Positions 16,572 to 25,070 of a stretch of DNA of 64,000 bases are shown here, in pieces. The DNA is from Dyella jiangningensis (GTDB lineage: Bacteria; Pseudomonadota; Gammaproteobacteria; Xanthomonadales; Rhodanobacteraceae). The first letter of the stretch is position 1; every line of letters begins with the position of its first letter. The notes beneath the pieces were generated by a model that was given only the letters and a program-made list of their open reading frames with translations, did not search any database and had not been told where the DNA came from. The DNA lies in the NCBI GenBank assembly GCA_000632805.1, contig CP007444.1, forward strand, positions 4,576,772-4,640,771. The letters are read 5' to 3'. The position numbers and the translations under genes are program-made.

Positions 16572-17294
16572 ATGGATGCGCTTTCCTGGTGGCACGCAGC
16601 GAGGGATTCGCTGCAACGTTTCGTTCTGCCTTTTCGCTGCCTGCTCTGTGGAGGGGCGGGCGCCGACGGCATCGACCTGTGCCGCGACTGCGCCGCCGAG
16701 CTGCCGCGCAATCGCCATTGCTGTGAGCGTTGCGCGCTGCCATTGGCCGAATCCGCGGCCTTGTGCGGCCAATGCCAACGTCGGCCGCCGCCCTGGGATG
16801 CGGCATGGGTTCCGTTTCGCTATGCGTGGCCACTGGATCGCCTGGAGACCCGCTTCAAGTTCGGCGCGGATCTCGCCGCCGGCAGGGTGCTGTCGACCCT
16901 GTGGCTGCGTGAAACCCCGTGGGCTGAGCGGCCGGAGCTGATCGTCCCGGTGCCTTTGCACCGCCATCGACTGAGGGTACGGGGCCACAACCAGGCATTG
17001 GAGCTGGCCCGGCCCTTGGCGGAGGCGATGCGCCTGCCCACAAGCGTGGCCTGGCTGCTGCGTGAGCGCGGCACCGCCGCACAGACCGAGCTGGGCGCGC
17101 TGGCGCGCCGTCGCAACGTGCGGCGGGCATTCGTGACGAAGGCCGACGTTGCCTGGCCCGGACACGTGGTCTTGCTTGACGATGTGATGACCACGGGCGC
17201 CACGTTGGCCGAATGCAGTCGCGTGTTGCGCCGGGCAGGCGTCAAGCGCATCGACGTGTGGGCCTTGGCCCGCGCGCCGATCGGTCATCGCTGA
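16572..17294 (+). CDS. comF: ComF family protein (phosphoribosyltransferase-like, GntX type)
   Basis: 240 residues. The N-terminal zinc-ribbon-like double-zinc region shows paired cysteines (RCLLCGGAG, DLCRDC, HCCERC, LCGQC), followed by a phosphoribosyltransferase fold with the PRPP loop VVLLDDVMTTGATL and PVPLHRHRLRVRGHNQALELA. ComF proteins take part in DNA uptake in naturally competent bacteria; the homologue in E. coli (GntX/YhgH) is needed to use DNA as a nutrient. Its place divergent from the biotin genes is seen in other gammaproteobacteria. Good family match; role in competence inferred. Confidence 0.9.
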   Translation: MDALSWWHAARDSLQRFVLPFRCLLCGGAGADGIDLCRDCAAELPRNRHCCERCALPLAESAALCGQCQRRPPPWDAAWVPFRYAWPLDRLETRFKFGADLAAGRVLSTLWLRETPWAERPELIVPVPLHRHRLRVRGHNQALELARPLAEAMRLPTSVAWLLRERGTAAQTELGALARRRNVRRAFVTKADVAWPGHVVLLDDVMTTGATLAECSRVLRRAGVKRIDVWALARAPIGHR

Positions 17295-17384
17295 GCCGCC
17301 GGGCATCACCCGGGCCATACACGAGCGAGCGCAGCCTCAGCGCTCTCGGGCCATCGCGGGCCCATCCTTGCCGAGGAAACACCC

Positions 17385-17735
17385 ATGCTCGACTGGCCCG
17401 AATACCGCAAGGAACTGGTATCTCGCATCGGCGACATCGCCAAGCTCAGCCCTGACACCGTTGCCGGCTACCAGACCTTGTCCAATGCCGGGAAGAAGAC
17501 CGGCAAGCTCGACGCCAAGACACGCGAACTCATCGCGCTGGCGGTAGCCGTCACTACGCGCTGCGACGGCTGCATCACGGTCCATACGGCCGAAGCGCTC
17601 AAGCAGGGCGCAAGTCACGAGGAAATCGCCGAAGCGCTGGGCGTGGCGGTGGCCCTGAACGCCGGCGCGGCGTTGGTGTACTCAGCCCGCGTAATGGATG
17701 CCGTGGGCGCCTACGAAGCCAAGCCGTCGTCCTAA
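17385..17735 (+). CDS. Carboxymuconolactone decarboxylase family (AhpD-like) protein
   Basis: 116 residues, ATG 17385. It carries the redox CXXC motif and proton-relay His of AhpD-like proteins in RCDGCITVHTAEALKQGAS, then EEIAEALGVAVALNAGAALVYSARVMDA. These small helical proteins act as alkylhydroperoxidase-like thiol reductases; the substrate is unknown. A paralogue of nearly the same length and sequence lies at 26614-26961. It follows comF by 90 bp and may be a separate unit. Confidence 0.88.
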   Translation: MLDWPEYRKELVSRIGDIAKLSPDTVAGYQTLSNAGKKTGKLDAKTRELIALAVAVTTRCDGCITVHTAEALKQGASHEEIAEALGVAVALNAGAALVYSARVMDAVGAYEAKPSS

Positions 17736-17860
17736 GCCAACGCCGGCGCTGGCGATATGGGTGGCCGAAGCGACTAACGCCGAGGGTTTTCCAAGCACCT
17801 GAAAGCGGGCCAGTGCGGGGAATTCCAATCGTTATTTACCTAGGTTATCTACGTTAGCTT

Positions 17861-17877
17861 GGCGCCAGATTTGCATA
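17861..17877 (+). promoter_or_regulatory. Sigma-54 (RpoN)-type promoter candidate, distal
   Basis: TGGCGCC-AGAT-TTGCA matches the consensus TGGCACG-N4-TTGCW at 10 of 12 fixed positions and keeps the invariant GG and GC ten bases apart. It points towards the pilin operon, whose first start codon is about 515 bp downstream, a long leader. Confidence 0.4.
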
Positions 17878-18025
17878 AGCATTAACTAAGGTTTCTATAA
17901 GGTTCCTGAAAGAAAATCACCGCGGCGGCAATAACTGTCGCGACCTGCTCACTCCGCATGTTCTGATCGTGCCGTATCGGCGCCCTCGAACTTCCTGATT
18001 GAAGCGGGGCCTACGCAGCGGTCCC

Positions 18026-18041
18026 TGGCACGAAACTCGCT
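18026..18041 (+). promoter_or_regulatory. Sigma-54 (RpoN)-type promoter candidate, proximal
   Basis: TGGCACG-AAAC-TCGCT matches 11 of 12 fixed positions of the RpoN consensus, with GG and GC ten bases apart. It lies about 350 bp upstream of the first pilin start codon. RpoN with the PilS/PilR pair controls type IV pilin genes in related bacteria, which fits, but the long leader is a caution. Confidence 0.45.
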
Positions 18042-18392
18042 TCCAATTCAGTGCGGCAAATGCCTTGCGCACGAGGCCGGAGGGGCGGTAACGCTCGTGA
18101 CGGCTGGTTACGAAAGTTTCAAGTCAGAAAAATCAGCGCCTGCGAATTCCGCACGCTCGGGCACAAACCGGATCGGTATCACTTACGGAATAGATCGGAA
18201 TTACGAGCCGCTGGCTAAAGCGCTGAAAATATCGGTAAGTTCTTGTTTGTATTCAAATGTGATCCGCTTCACAAATTGACAGCGTTGCATTAATCGCCTT
18301 ACGCTTAATTCAGGGGATTCCGATTCATCGCGTTATTCAACGCGACGTCACTCATCCCATTTCGAAACGTTGCCTGATAGCGGGGGAGCATC

Positions 18393-18857
18393 ATGGGCAG
18401 GGGCTGTTGGCGCCATTCGGTTCTGCCGTTGCGTGGATCGCGCGCGCTCCATGGTGCGGATACCACGGGCTTCACCTTGATCGAGCTCCTGATCGTCGTG
18501 GCGATCGTGGCGATCCTCGCCGCCATCGCCGTGCCCAGCTATCGCCGCTATGTCATGCACGGCAACCGCGAAGCCGCCGAGAGCCTGATGCTGGAAATCG
18601 CCAGCGCGCAGGAGCGCTACATGGTCGACAACCGCGGATACGCGCCGGACGCCGGAACATTGGGTTATGGCCCCACCGCGCAGCCCTCGGGCGTCTCTTC
18701 CAATTACGACGTCGCGGTGGCGACCAGTTCCGCATTGCCTCCCACCTACTCGATCACGGCGACACCCAAGGCGGGAAGCCCGCAGGCCAACGACAGCTGC
18801 GGCACGCTTACCCTCGGCGGCGATGGCAGGAAGCAGCCGGCCGGTTGCTGGAAATGA
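18393..18857 (+). CDS. pilE: Type IV minor pilin, PilE-like
   Basis: 154 residues with a strong GGGGGAG RBS just before ATG 18393. A 26-residue leader precedes the prepilin peptidase site G/FTLIELLIVVAIVAILAAI, with Glu at +5; the leader is longer than the usual 6-10 residues. The C-terminal region holds two cysteines (DSCGTLTL, PAGCWK) forming a probable D-loop, as in minor pilins that prime type IV pilus assembly. PilE is usually last in this cluster (fimT-pilV-W-X-Y1-E); here it is first. Assignment to PilE against another minor pilin is moderately certain. Confidence 0.75.
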   Translation: MGRGCWRHSVLPLRGSRALHGADTTGFTLIELLIVVAIVAILAAIAVPSYRRYVMHGNREAAESLMLEIASAQERYMVDNRGYAPDAGTLGYGPTAQPSGVSSNYDVAVATSSALPPTYSITATPKAGSPQANDSCGTLTLGGDGRKQPAGCWK

Positions 18858-18861
18858 CGCC

Positions 18862-19326
18862 ATGACCAAGCACCGACAGCATGGGTTCACCCTGGTCGAA
18901 CTGGTAGTGACCGTCACGATCTTCGTGGTGCTCACCTTGATCGCCGTGCCGTACCTGGGAACCTTCGTCCAATCTCAGCGCGTGAAGAACGCCGCGATGG
19001 ACATGTCGTCCTCGGTGATCTTTGCGCGCAGCGAGGCCATCAAGCGCAACGCACAGATCGACATGACAGCCAACACAGGCGGATGGTCCAACGGCTGGCG
19101 AGTGCTGAGTGCCGGCGCCAGCCTGCGCAGCTACGACGGCTATACAAACCTCAACGTCACCGCAAAGAACGGCAGCGCGACGCTCTCGTTTGGTGGTGAT
19201 GGACGCATGGTCACCAGCGCGGATTCCTTCCAGGTGCAGCCGACCGAAGCCAATACGAAACAACAGCCGCTCTGCGTGGCGGTCGGTACAAGCGGGCGCG
19301 TTGCGACAACGGGAGGGCCGTGCTGA
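18862..19326 (+). CDS. fimT: Type IV minor pilin FimT/GspH family
   Basis: 154 residues from ATG 18862, four bases after the pilE stop. Short leader, then cleavage site HG/FTLVELVVTVTIFVVLTLIA with Glu +5. The following QRVKNAAMDMSSSVIFARSEAIKRN is the characteristic FimT/GspH helix, and the C-terminal region resembles the GspH domain (FGGDGRM, PLCVAVGTSGRV). FimT is a minor pilin that in related Lysobacter/Xanthomonas-type bacteria binds DNA for natural transformation. Its stop overlaps the pilV start by one base. Confidence 0.88.
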   Translation: MTKHRQHGFTLVELVVTVTIFVVLTLIAVPYLGTFVQSQRVKNAAMDMSSSVIFARSEAIKRNAQIDMTANTGGWSNGWRVLSAGASLRSYDGYTNLNVTAKNGSATLSFGGDGRMVTSADSFQVQPTEANTKQQPLCVAVGTSGRVATTGGPC

Positions 19327-19883
19327 TGAATAACCAACGCGGCATGCTGCTGATCGAAGTGCTCGTGTCCATCTTCATCGCGGCCATCGCGCTGCTGGGC
19401 ACCGTCACCATGATGGCCAAGTCCACGCGCAGCGAAATGGAGTCCTACCAACGCGTGCAGGCGCTGACGCTGGTGCAGGACATGGTCTCGCGCATCAACG
19501 CCAACCGGCAGGTGGCCGACTGCTACTCCAACGGCACCACCGGACTCACTGCGGGCAATGTAGTCACCGCATTGCCGGTCTGCGCTTCCGGTACGACGGC
19601 CCAATCGGCTACGGCCAACAACGATCTCACCGCCTGGCAGAACAGCTTGCGCGGCGCTGCCGAAATCAGCAGCGGTTCGAAGGTTGGCGCGATGATCGGT
19701 GCAGTCGGTTGTGTCGAACGCATTCCCGGGATCATCCAGGTCTATCGCGTCACGGTTGTGTGGCAGGGGCTGGTGGCAACCGCGTCGCCCGCGGGTCTGT
19801 CATGCGGGAAAGGACAGTTCGGTACCGATACTCTGCGGCGCGCCGTCAGCGTCCAGATCCAGATAGCGAATCTTTCGACATGA
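19326..19883 (+). CDS. pilV: Type IV pilus modification/minor pilin protein PilV
   Basis: 185 residues. ATG 19326 overlaps the fimT stop (TGATG) and has GGGAGG at about 19313-19318; the in-frame GTG at 19320 is rejected on RBS spacing. Cleavage motif RG/MLLIEVLVSIFIAAIALLG with Glu +5, followed by the PilV-typical LVQDMVSRINANR. Inner-membrane minor pilin of the type IV pilus priming complex. The stop overlaps pilW by four bases. Confidence 0.88.
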   Translation: MNNQRGMLLIEVLVSIFIAAIALLGTVTMMAKSTRSEMESYQRVQALTLVQDMVSRINANRQVADCYSNGTTGLTAGNVVTALPVCASGTTAQSATANNDLTAWQNSLRGAAEISSGSKVGAMIGAVGCVERIPGIIQVYRVTVVWQGLVATASPAGLSCGKGQFGTDTLRRAVSVQIQIANLST

Positions 19884-20935
19884 CCGCCCGTCAGTGCTCT
19901 GCCATCCCACTGCGCCGCCAGGCGGGCCTTTCGCTCATCGAGCTGATGGTCGGCATGGCCATCGGTCTGGTGCTGCTCGCCGCGCTGGGTTCGCTCTATG
20001 TGTCGAGCAGCAAGGCGCGCGCCGAGTTCAACAAGACATCCGAACAGGTGGAGAACGGGCGATATGCGCTCGACTCCATCGTGCGCGACGTCGAGATGGC
20101 CGGCTTCTGGGGGCAGGCCAATCTAGGTAGCTCGATCAACTACATCGTTCCGGATCCGTGCGCCGTCGCCAAAGCCTCCATGGGCTTCGACACCACGGCT
20201 GGCCTCACGGTGCCCGTGGGCGTGGCGGGTCTCCCCACGACGGCGGCCGCACCGACCTGCCTTCCGAATATCGTGGCCAATTCCGAAGTGCTGACCGTGC
20301 GGTACGCGTCGAGCATCTCGGCGAGCGCCGTGTCGGGCAACGACTATTTCCTCCAGCTCTCGCGCTGTCGTCTAGATGCCGCGCCGCTGGTGTATGACAA
20401 CGCGGACACCAGCTTCACCCTGCAGACGCGCACATGCAGCGGCGCGTACACGGAAATCCGCAAGTACGTAGTGCGCACGTATTACCTCGCTTCATGCGAC
20501 GACTGCACCAAGAACGACGGCATACCCACGCTCAAGGTCGCCGAGTTCAACGGTGGCGCGATCAAGACCACGTCCCTGGTCACCGGCATCCAGGACGTCC
20601 ATTACAGCTATGGCGTGGACACCGACAAGAACGGTGGCCCCGATTGCTATGTCGACGATCCCGCGGTCGACAATTCCGCTGGCGGTACCAACCAGTGCCC
20701 CAATGGCGGTGCCTACAGCTGGGCCTCATCGGTGGGCAACTGGGCCAATGTCACCGCGGTAAGGGTAAGCGTGCTGTCGCGCAACCTCGCCAGCAGCACT
20801 GGCTGGGTCGACAAGCGGACGTATGACCTTGGCCGCGCCGCGGCAAGCGGGCCTTACAACGACAGTTACAAGCGCCACGTCTACAACAGCACGGCACGCG
20901 TCTGGAATATCGGCGGCCAGCGGGAGGTCCAGTGA
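19880..20935 (+). CDS. pilW: Type IV pilus assembly minor pilin PilW
   Basis: 351 residues. ATG 19880 overlaps the pilV stop (ATGA). Cleavage site AG/LSLIELMVGMAIGLVLLAALG with Glu +5, then the family helix RAEFNKTSEQVENGRYALDSIVRDVEMAGFWG. The large C-terminal globular part has several cysteine pairs. PilW and PilX connect the priming complex to PilY1. The coding sequence is close to optimal for this genome, with no sign of decay. Confidence 0.88.
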   Translation: MTARQCSAIPLRRQAGLSLIELMVGMAIGLVLLAALGSLYVSSSKARAEFNKTSEQVENGRYALDSIVRDVEMAGFWGQANLGSSINYIVPDPCAVAKASMGFDTTAGLTVPVGVAGLPTTAAAPTCLPNIVANSEVLTVRYASSISASAVSGNDYFLQLSRCRLDAAPLVYDNADTSFTLQTRTCSGAYTEIRKYVVRTYYLASCDDCTKNDGIPTLKVAEFNGGAIKTTSLVTGIQDVHYSYGVDTDKNGGPDCYVDDPAVDNSAGGTNQCPNGGAYSWASSVGNWANVTAVRVSVLSRNLASSTGWVDKRTYDLGRAAASGPYNDSYKRHVYNSTARVWNIGGQREVQ

Positions 20936-21486
20936 TGAGCAGGCTTCGTTTTGCGCGACATCAGCGCGGCTTCACGCTGGTCACCACCTTGGTGTTTCTC
21001 GCGATCTTCCTCATTTTCGCGATCTCGATGGTGGGCTCCAGCACGGTGAACACCAAGGTGGTCAGCAACCAGCAGTTCCGCCTGGAAGCCAAGACCGTTG
21101 CCCAGCAAGGCATCGAGCAGGTGCTCAGCCAGCCGTTCACGTCGGTGCCGATCACCGCCACCACCAGCGTGCCGGTGGACGTCAACGGCGACGGCACCAA
21201 CGACTTCACTGCGCAGGTGGATCCTCCCGTCTGCACCGGCACCAAGCCCGTGCTCAACCAGGATCTGGATCCGACCAATCCCAACGATGTCGGCTGCATG
21301 TTCAGCGGCTCGGGCCAGAACACCGGAATCCTGCTGCCGAACGCGGGAGCGGTGCCTGCGCCGCCCTGCCAGGCAACGCAGTGGGACGTTAAGTCCAGTG
21401 TTACCGATCCCAACAACACCGCTGCATCGGTCACCGTACACCAGGGTGTGGCAGTGCGCGCGCTCAACGGCGCCAGCTGTCCCTGA
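20935..21486 (+). CDS. pilX: Type IV pilus assembly minor pilin PilX
   Basis: 183 residues from ATG 20935, which overlaps the pilW stop (TGATG); GGGAGG lies about eight bases upstream. Prepilin site RG/FTLVTTLVFLAIFLIFAISM has Thr in place of Glu at +5, as is common for PilX-type minor pilins. A calcium-loop-like DVNGDGTNDF segment appears mid-protein. It sits between pilW and pilY1 as in other gammaproteobacteria. PilX is thought to anchor PilY1 in the priming complex. Confidence 0.85.
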   Translation: MSRLRFARHQRGFTLVTTLVFLAIFLIFAISMVGSSTVNTKVVSNQQFRLEAKTVAQQGIEQVLSQPFTSVPITATTSVPVDVNGDGTNDFTAQVDPPVCTGTKPVLNQDLDPTNPNDVGCMFSGSGQNTGILLPNAGAVPAPPCQATQWDVKSSVTDPNNTAASVTVHQGVAVRALNGASCP

Positions 21487-21517
21487 CCTCTCATTACGCA
21501 TCCACGGATACGCCGCC

Positions 21518-24500
21518 ATGACCCTTAAGCGTTCACCGCTGAGCCGCCTGCTCTCCGCGCTGGCTTGCAGCACGCTACTGCTCACGTTGCCAGGGCTGGC
21601 GCTGGGTGACGACATCGACCTGTACACCGGCGCGCCCGCGAACGGCGGCAAGCCCAATGTGCTGCTGGCTATCGACAATGCCGCAGCGTGGGATGCCACC
21701 GTGTCAATCCCTGCCGCCGCCAACTGTCCGAGCTGGATCACGGGCACGAAGGACGCCGATTTCATCCGCTGCGGCCTCTACAAGGCGGTGACTGGCCTGG
21801 GCACCAACCCGCTGCTCGCGGGCAAGATCAACATGGGCCTCATGATGTTTGCCTTGAGCCCGTTGAATGGTGGCCAGTTCTACTATCCGGCGAATACGCC
21901 GCCAACGCCGCCGGGTGCGCTCCCCTTGATGGATGCCACGGGCGTGGCCGGCTTCCAGAGCGCCATCCAGAACAACCTGAGCGTCGCCAACAAGTCGAAC
22001 AGCAACAAGGTCGACGAAGAGATGCAGGAGGTCTGGGCATACTTCGCCGGCAAGCAGGGCCTGTCCGGCACCAACTACAACTCGCCGTTGCAGCCGTGCC
22101 AGAAGAGCTTCGTGATCTATATCGCGAACGCCGTCAACAACAACGATCCCAAGACGCCGAACGGCACGCCGCCTTCGTACACGGCGCTACAGAGTGCGGG
22201 CGCAACCAGCGCACAGCTGACCACGATCACCATTCCGCCGCCGTACAAGAACGCAAACAAGGGCAACGCCGATCAGGGCAACTGGGCCGACGAATGGACC
22301 CGGTTCATGTACCAGACCGACCTGTCCAACGGCACCAACGTCAACAAGCAGAACATCGTCACCTATACCATCGCGATGTCCGACGGCAGCAATCCTGACT
22401 ACGTGCAGTTCGTGGGCAGCATGGCGTCCAACGGTGGCGGCAAGGCGTTCGTGATCGACGTCACCAACCCGGGCGCGCTCGACCAGCTCGTGGCCGACCT
22501 CACGCAGATCTTCAACGAAGTGCAGGCGGTCAACAGCGTGTTCGCCTCGGTCAGCTTGCCGGTCAGCGTGAACGGCCAGGGCAGCTACCTCAACCAGATC
22601 TACGTCGGCATGTTCCGTCCCGATGCCAACGGCCTGCCGCGCTGGATGGGCAACCTCAAGCAGTACCAGCTCGGCTTCACGGACAGCACCAATACCAGCG
22701 TCCAGATGGAGGACGCCAACGGACAGCCGGCCATCAGCAGCGCGGGCACGGGATTCGTTTCGCCCAATGCGACCAGCTTCTGGACGTCGGACACATCGGC
22801 TTCCGGCGATGGGCCGTTCCTGTTCACCAGCAACAGCATGACTACCAACCCGGTGCCGAATTGGCCGACCGCGGGCTTCTGGAGCGCACCTGCGAGCACC
22901 AACGCACCGGCGCCTGCTTCGGGCGTAGGCGGCGCCTACGATGCGCCTGACGGCGAGGTGGTGGAAAAGGGCGGCGTGGGTGAATCGATGCGCATCGATT
23001 ACCTGGTCGACCAGACCAAGCGCACGGTCTACACCTGCAGCACCGTCAGCAACTGCGTCACCACCTTCCCGATGGAATCGTTCGCCACCGGCAACACCTC
23101 GTTGAGCGGTACGGCACTCGGCAGCGCCACGACGACGCCCACGGTGGCTAACCTGATCAACTGGGTGCGCGGCACCGACAACGCGGGCAATGAAACCGAG
23201 CCTGGCCCGGGTGGCTTGGTGACCGTGCGTCCGTCCATCCATGGCGATGTGCTTCATTCGCGTCCGGCGGTCGTCAACTACGGTGGCACCACCGGTGTGG
23301 TGGTGTTCTACGGATCGAACGACGGCATGTTCCACGCCATCAACGGCAACAAGCCTTCGACCGATGTGACGGCACCGCAGGGCATCGGTGGCGTGCGCCC
23401 CGGCGGCGAGCTGTGGTCTTTCGTGGCGCCGGAGTTCTTCGGCAAGTTCCAGCGTCTGTACAACAACAATCCGAAGATCAAGCTCTATGGCTCCACCGAT
23501 CCCACGGCTACGCCCAAGGATTACTTCTTCGACGGTACGGCGACGGTCTACCAGGATCTGCGCGTCGCCAACAATCCCAAGGTCTACATCTTCCTGTCGG
23601 CGCGCCGTGGCGGCCGCTTCGTCTACGCCTTTGACGTGACGATTCCGACCAAGCCGAAATTTGTATGGAAGATCACCAATACGGACATTGCGGAGCTGGG
23701 CCAGACCTGGTCGCAGCCCAAGGTGGCCTTGGTCAAGGGTTACACCAACCCCGTGATCATCATGGGCGGTGGTTATGACCCCGCCGAGGACAGCGACCCC
23801 GCGCCTGCCGCCGATACGCAGGGCCGTGCGATCGTGGTGCTGGATGCGCTCACCGGCAGCGTCGTGTGGACGGCCTCGCCTTCGTGTCCCACGGGTTCGA
23901 CCACCTGCAAGACCGTCACCGGCATGACGCGTTCCATCCCGGCCGACATCACCCTGCTCGATCGCAATTCGGACGGCTATATCGATCGTCTGTACGCAGC
24001 GGATGTGGGCGGCAACATCTGGCGTGTCGACCTGGAGCCCAACGGCGCCACCGCACCTTCGGGCTGGGCGGTCAGCCAGATCGCCAGCCTGGGCGGGACG
24101 GGCAACAACGCGCGCAAGTTCTTCTATCCGCCGGACGTCACGCCGACCAGCACGTTCGATGCGGTAACGGCCGCGAGCGGCGATCGCGAGCACCCGCTGT
24201 ATTCGTCCTCGACCACCGCGGGCACGGCCTACAACGTGGTGAACCGGTTCTACATGCTCAGGGACACCAATACCGGCACCACGGTGGCGAACAACTGGAC
24301 GCCCATTACCGAAGCGACCCTTACCGACGAAACAGGCGCATCCGGGGGCGGTTCGGTGGCTCCCTACTCGATCACCAGCACGACCTCGGGCTTCTACGTC
24401 ACGCTGAACCACACGGGTGAAAAGGCGGTGAACGCGCCGCTGACAGTGGCCGGTTACACCTACTTCGGTACCAACACACCCGATGTGATCGGCGCCGATT

Positions 24501-24808
24501 CGACCAAGTGCTATCCGAACCTCGGCATCGCGCGTGGTTACGCCATCAACTTCCTCACCGGCGTGGGCCTGAACTCCGATGGTTTCGTGGTGTTCTCCGG
24601 CGGTGGCTTCCCGCCGTCGCCCGTGTTTGGCCTGATCTCGATCGGTTCGGGCAGCTCGAGCGTGATCACGCCGGTACTGATCGGTGGCGGCAACCAGACC
24701 TCGCCCAGCGGCGGCAACAACACCTCGGTGCTTGGTGCCCAGAAGATCACGCCGCCCCAGCTTGGCAAGCGCAAGCGCACCTACTGGTTCATCGAAGGCG
24801 TGAAGTAA
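21518..24808 (+). CDS. pilY1: Type IV pilus tip adhesin/assembly factor PilY1
   Basis: 1096 residues from ATG 21518; signal peptide MTLKRSPLSRLLSALACSTLLLTLPGLALG. The N-terminal half is a von Willebrand A-like domain in which the metal site is degenerate (IDNAAAWDA rather than DxSxS). The C-terminal half is the PilC/PilY1 beta-propeller: RPSIHGDVLHSRPAVV, FYGSNDGMFHAINGN, and the calcium loop DRNSDGYIDRLYAADVGG. PilY1 promotes pilus assembly, adhesion and surface sensing. Last gene of the cluster; two hairpins follow. The extended open frame upstream inside pilX is spurious. Confidence 0.95.
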   Translation: MTLKRSPLSRLLSALACSTLLLTLPGLALGDDIDLYTGAPANGGKPNVLLAIDNAAAWDATVSIPAAANCPSWITGTKDADFIRCGLYKAVTGLGTNPLLAGKINMGLMMFALSPLNGGQFYYPANTPPTPPGALPLMDATGVAGFQSAIQNNLSVANKSNSNKVDEEMQEVWAYFAGKQGLSGTNYNSPLQPCQKSFVIYIANAVNNNDPKTPNGTPPSYTALQSAGATSAQLTTITIPPPYKNANKGNADQGNWADEWTRFMYQTDLSNGTNVNKQNIVTYTIAMSDGSNPDYVQFVGSMASNGGGKAFVIDVTNPGALDQLVADLTQIFNEVQAVNSVFASVSLPVSVNGQGSYLNQIYVGMFRPDANGLPRWMGNLKQYQLGFTDSTNTSVQMEDANGQPAISSAGTGFVSPNATSFWTSDTSASGDGPFLFTSNSMTTNPVPNWPTAGFWSAPASTNAPAPASGVGGAYDAPDGEVVEKGGVGESMRIDYLVDQTKRTVYTCSTVSNCVTTFPMESFATGNTSLSGTALGSATTTPTVANLINWVRGTDNAGNETEPGPGGLVTVRPSIHGDVLHSRPAVVNYGGTTGVVVFYGSNDGMFHAINGNKPSTDVTAPQGIGGVRPGGELWSFVAPEFFGKFQRLYNNNPKIKLYGSTDPTATPKDYFFDGTATVYQDLRVANNPKVYIFLSARRGGRFVYAFDVTIPTKPKFVWKITNTDIAELGQTWSQPKVALVKGYTNPVIIMGGGYDPAEDSDPAPAADTQGRAIVVLDALTGSVVWTASPSCPTGSTTCKTVTGMTRSIPADITLLDRNSDGYIDRLYAADVGGNIWRVDLEPNGATAPSGWAVSQIASLGGTGNNARKFFYPPDVTPTSTFDAVTAASGDREHPLYSSSTTAGTAYNVVNRFYMLRDTNTGTTVANNWTPITEATLTDETGASGGGSVAPYSITSTTSGFYVTLNHTGEKAVNAPLTVAGYTYFGTNTPDVIGADSTKCYPNLGIARGYAINFLTGVGLNSDGFVVFSGGGFPPSPVFGLISIGSGSSSVITPVLIGGGNQTSPSGGNNTSVLGAQKITPPQLGKRKRTYWFIEGVK

Positions 24809-24814
24809 TCATCT

Positions 24815-24836
24815 CCCTGGACGGGAATGTCCAGGG
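24815..24836 (+). terminator. Stem-loop just after pilY1
   Basis: Perfect 8-bp stem CCCTGGAC/GTCCAGGG with a 6-nt loop, six bases past the pilY1 stop. No T-run follows, so a stabilising hairpin is as likely as a terminator. Confidence 0.4.
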
Positions 24837-24886
24837 GCGCCGGGCGCCACACATCCAGGTGATGGCATCCGTCGGTAACCAAGCAG

Positions 24887-24931
24887 AGCCGTTGCGATCG
24901 GAACTCATGCCATCGCAACGGCTATTGCCTT
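24887..24931 (+). terminator. Candidate terminator of the pilin operon
   Basis: Perfect 12-bp stem AGCCGTTGCGAT/ATCGCAACGGCT with a 13-nt loop, followed by ATTGCCTT. The T content is modest. It lies between pilY1 and the convergent membrane protein gene that ends at 25071. Confidence 0.5.
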
Positions 24932-25070
24932 GAGAACGACGACTGACAAGCCCAGGCACGGATCGTGTTCTTGCGCGCCACCTGCATAGTCAGTGGCGGA
25001 CCTGTCCGCGCCGCTTCATGATGGCGCGGTACCGTTCACACAGACGCGAATGACGGATGCCGAGACGCTG

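Larger units (their letters stand above)
17736..18392. other. AT-richer upstream region of the pilin operon
   Basis: About 650 bp without a supported gene; an open frame at 18097-18279 lacks an RBS and family features. Parts are clearly AT-richer than the rest of the window (for example 17825-17925 and 18230-18310). It contains two sigma-54-like sites (17861, 18026) and a TTGACA at 18276-18281 with a poor -10. It probably holds the promoters of the minor pilin genes. Confidence 0.5.

Noticed and set aside
18097..18279. 60-codon open frame in the pilin upstream region
   Set aside because: No Shine-Dalgarno, no recognisable features, and placed inside an AT-richer regulatory region; more likely chance.
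22187..24412. A 741-codon open frame antisense to pilY1
   Set aside because: Same cause: high-GC codon shadow without domain features, RBS or sensible composition.
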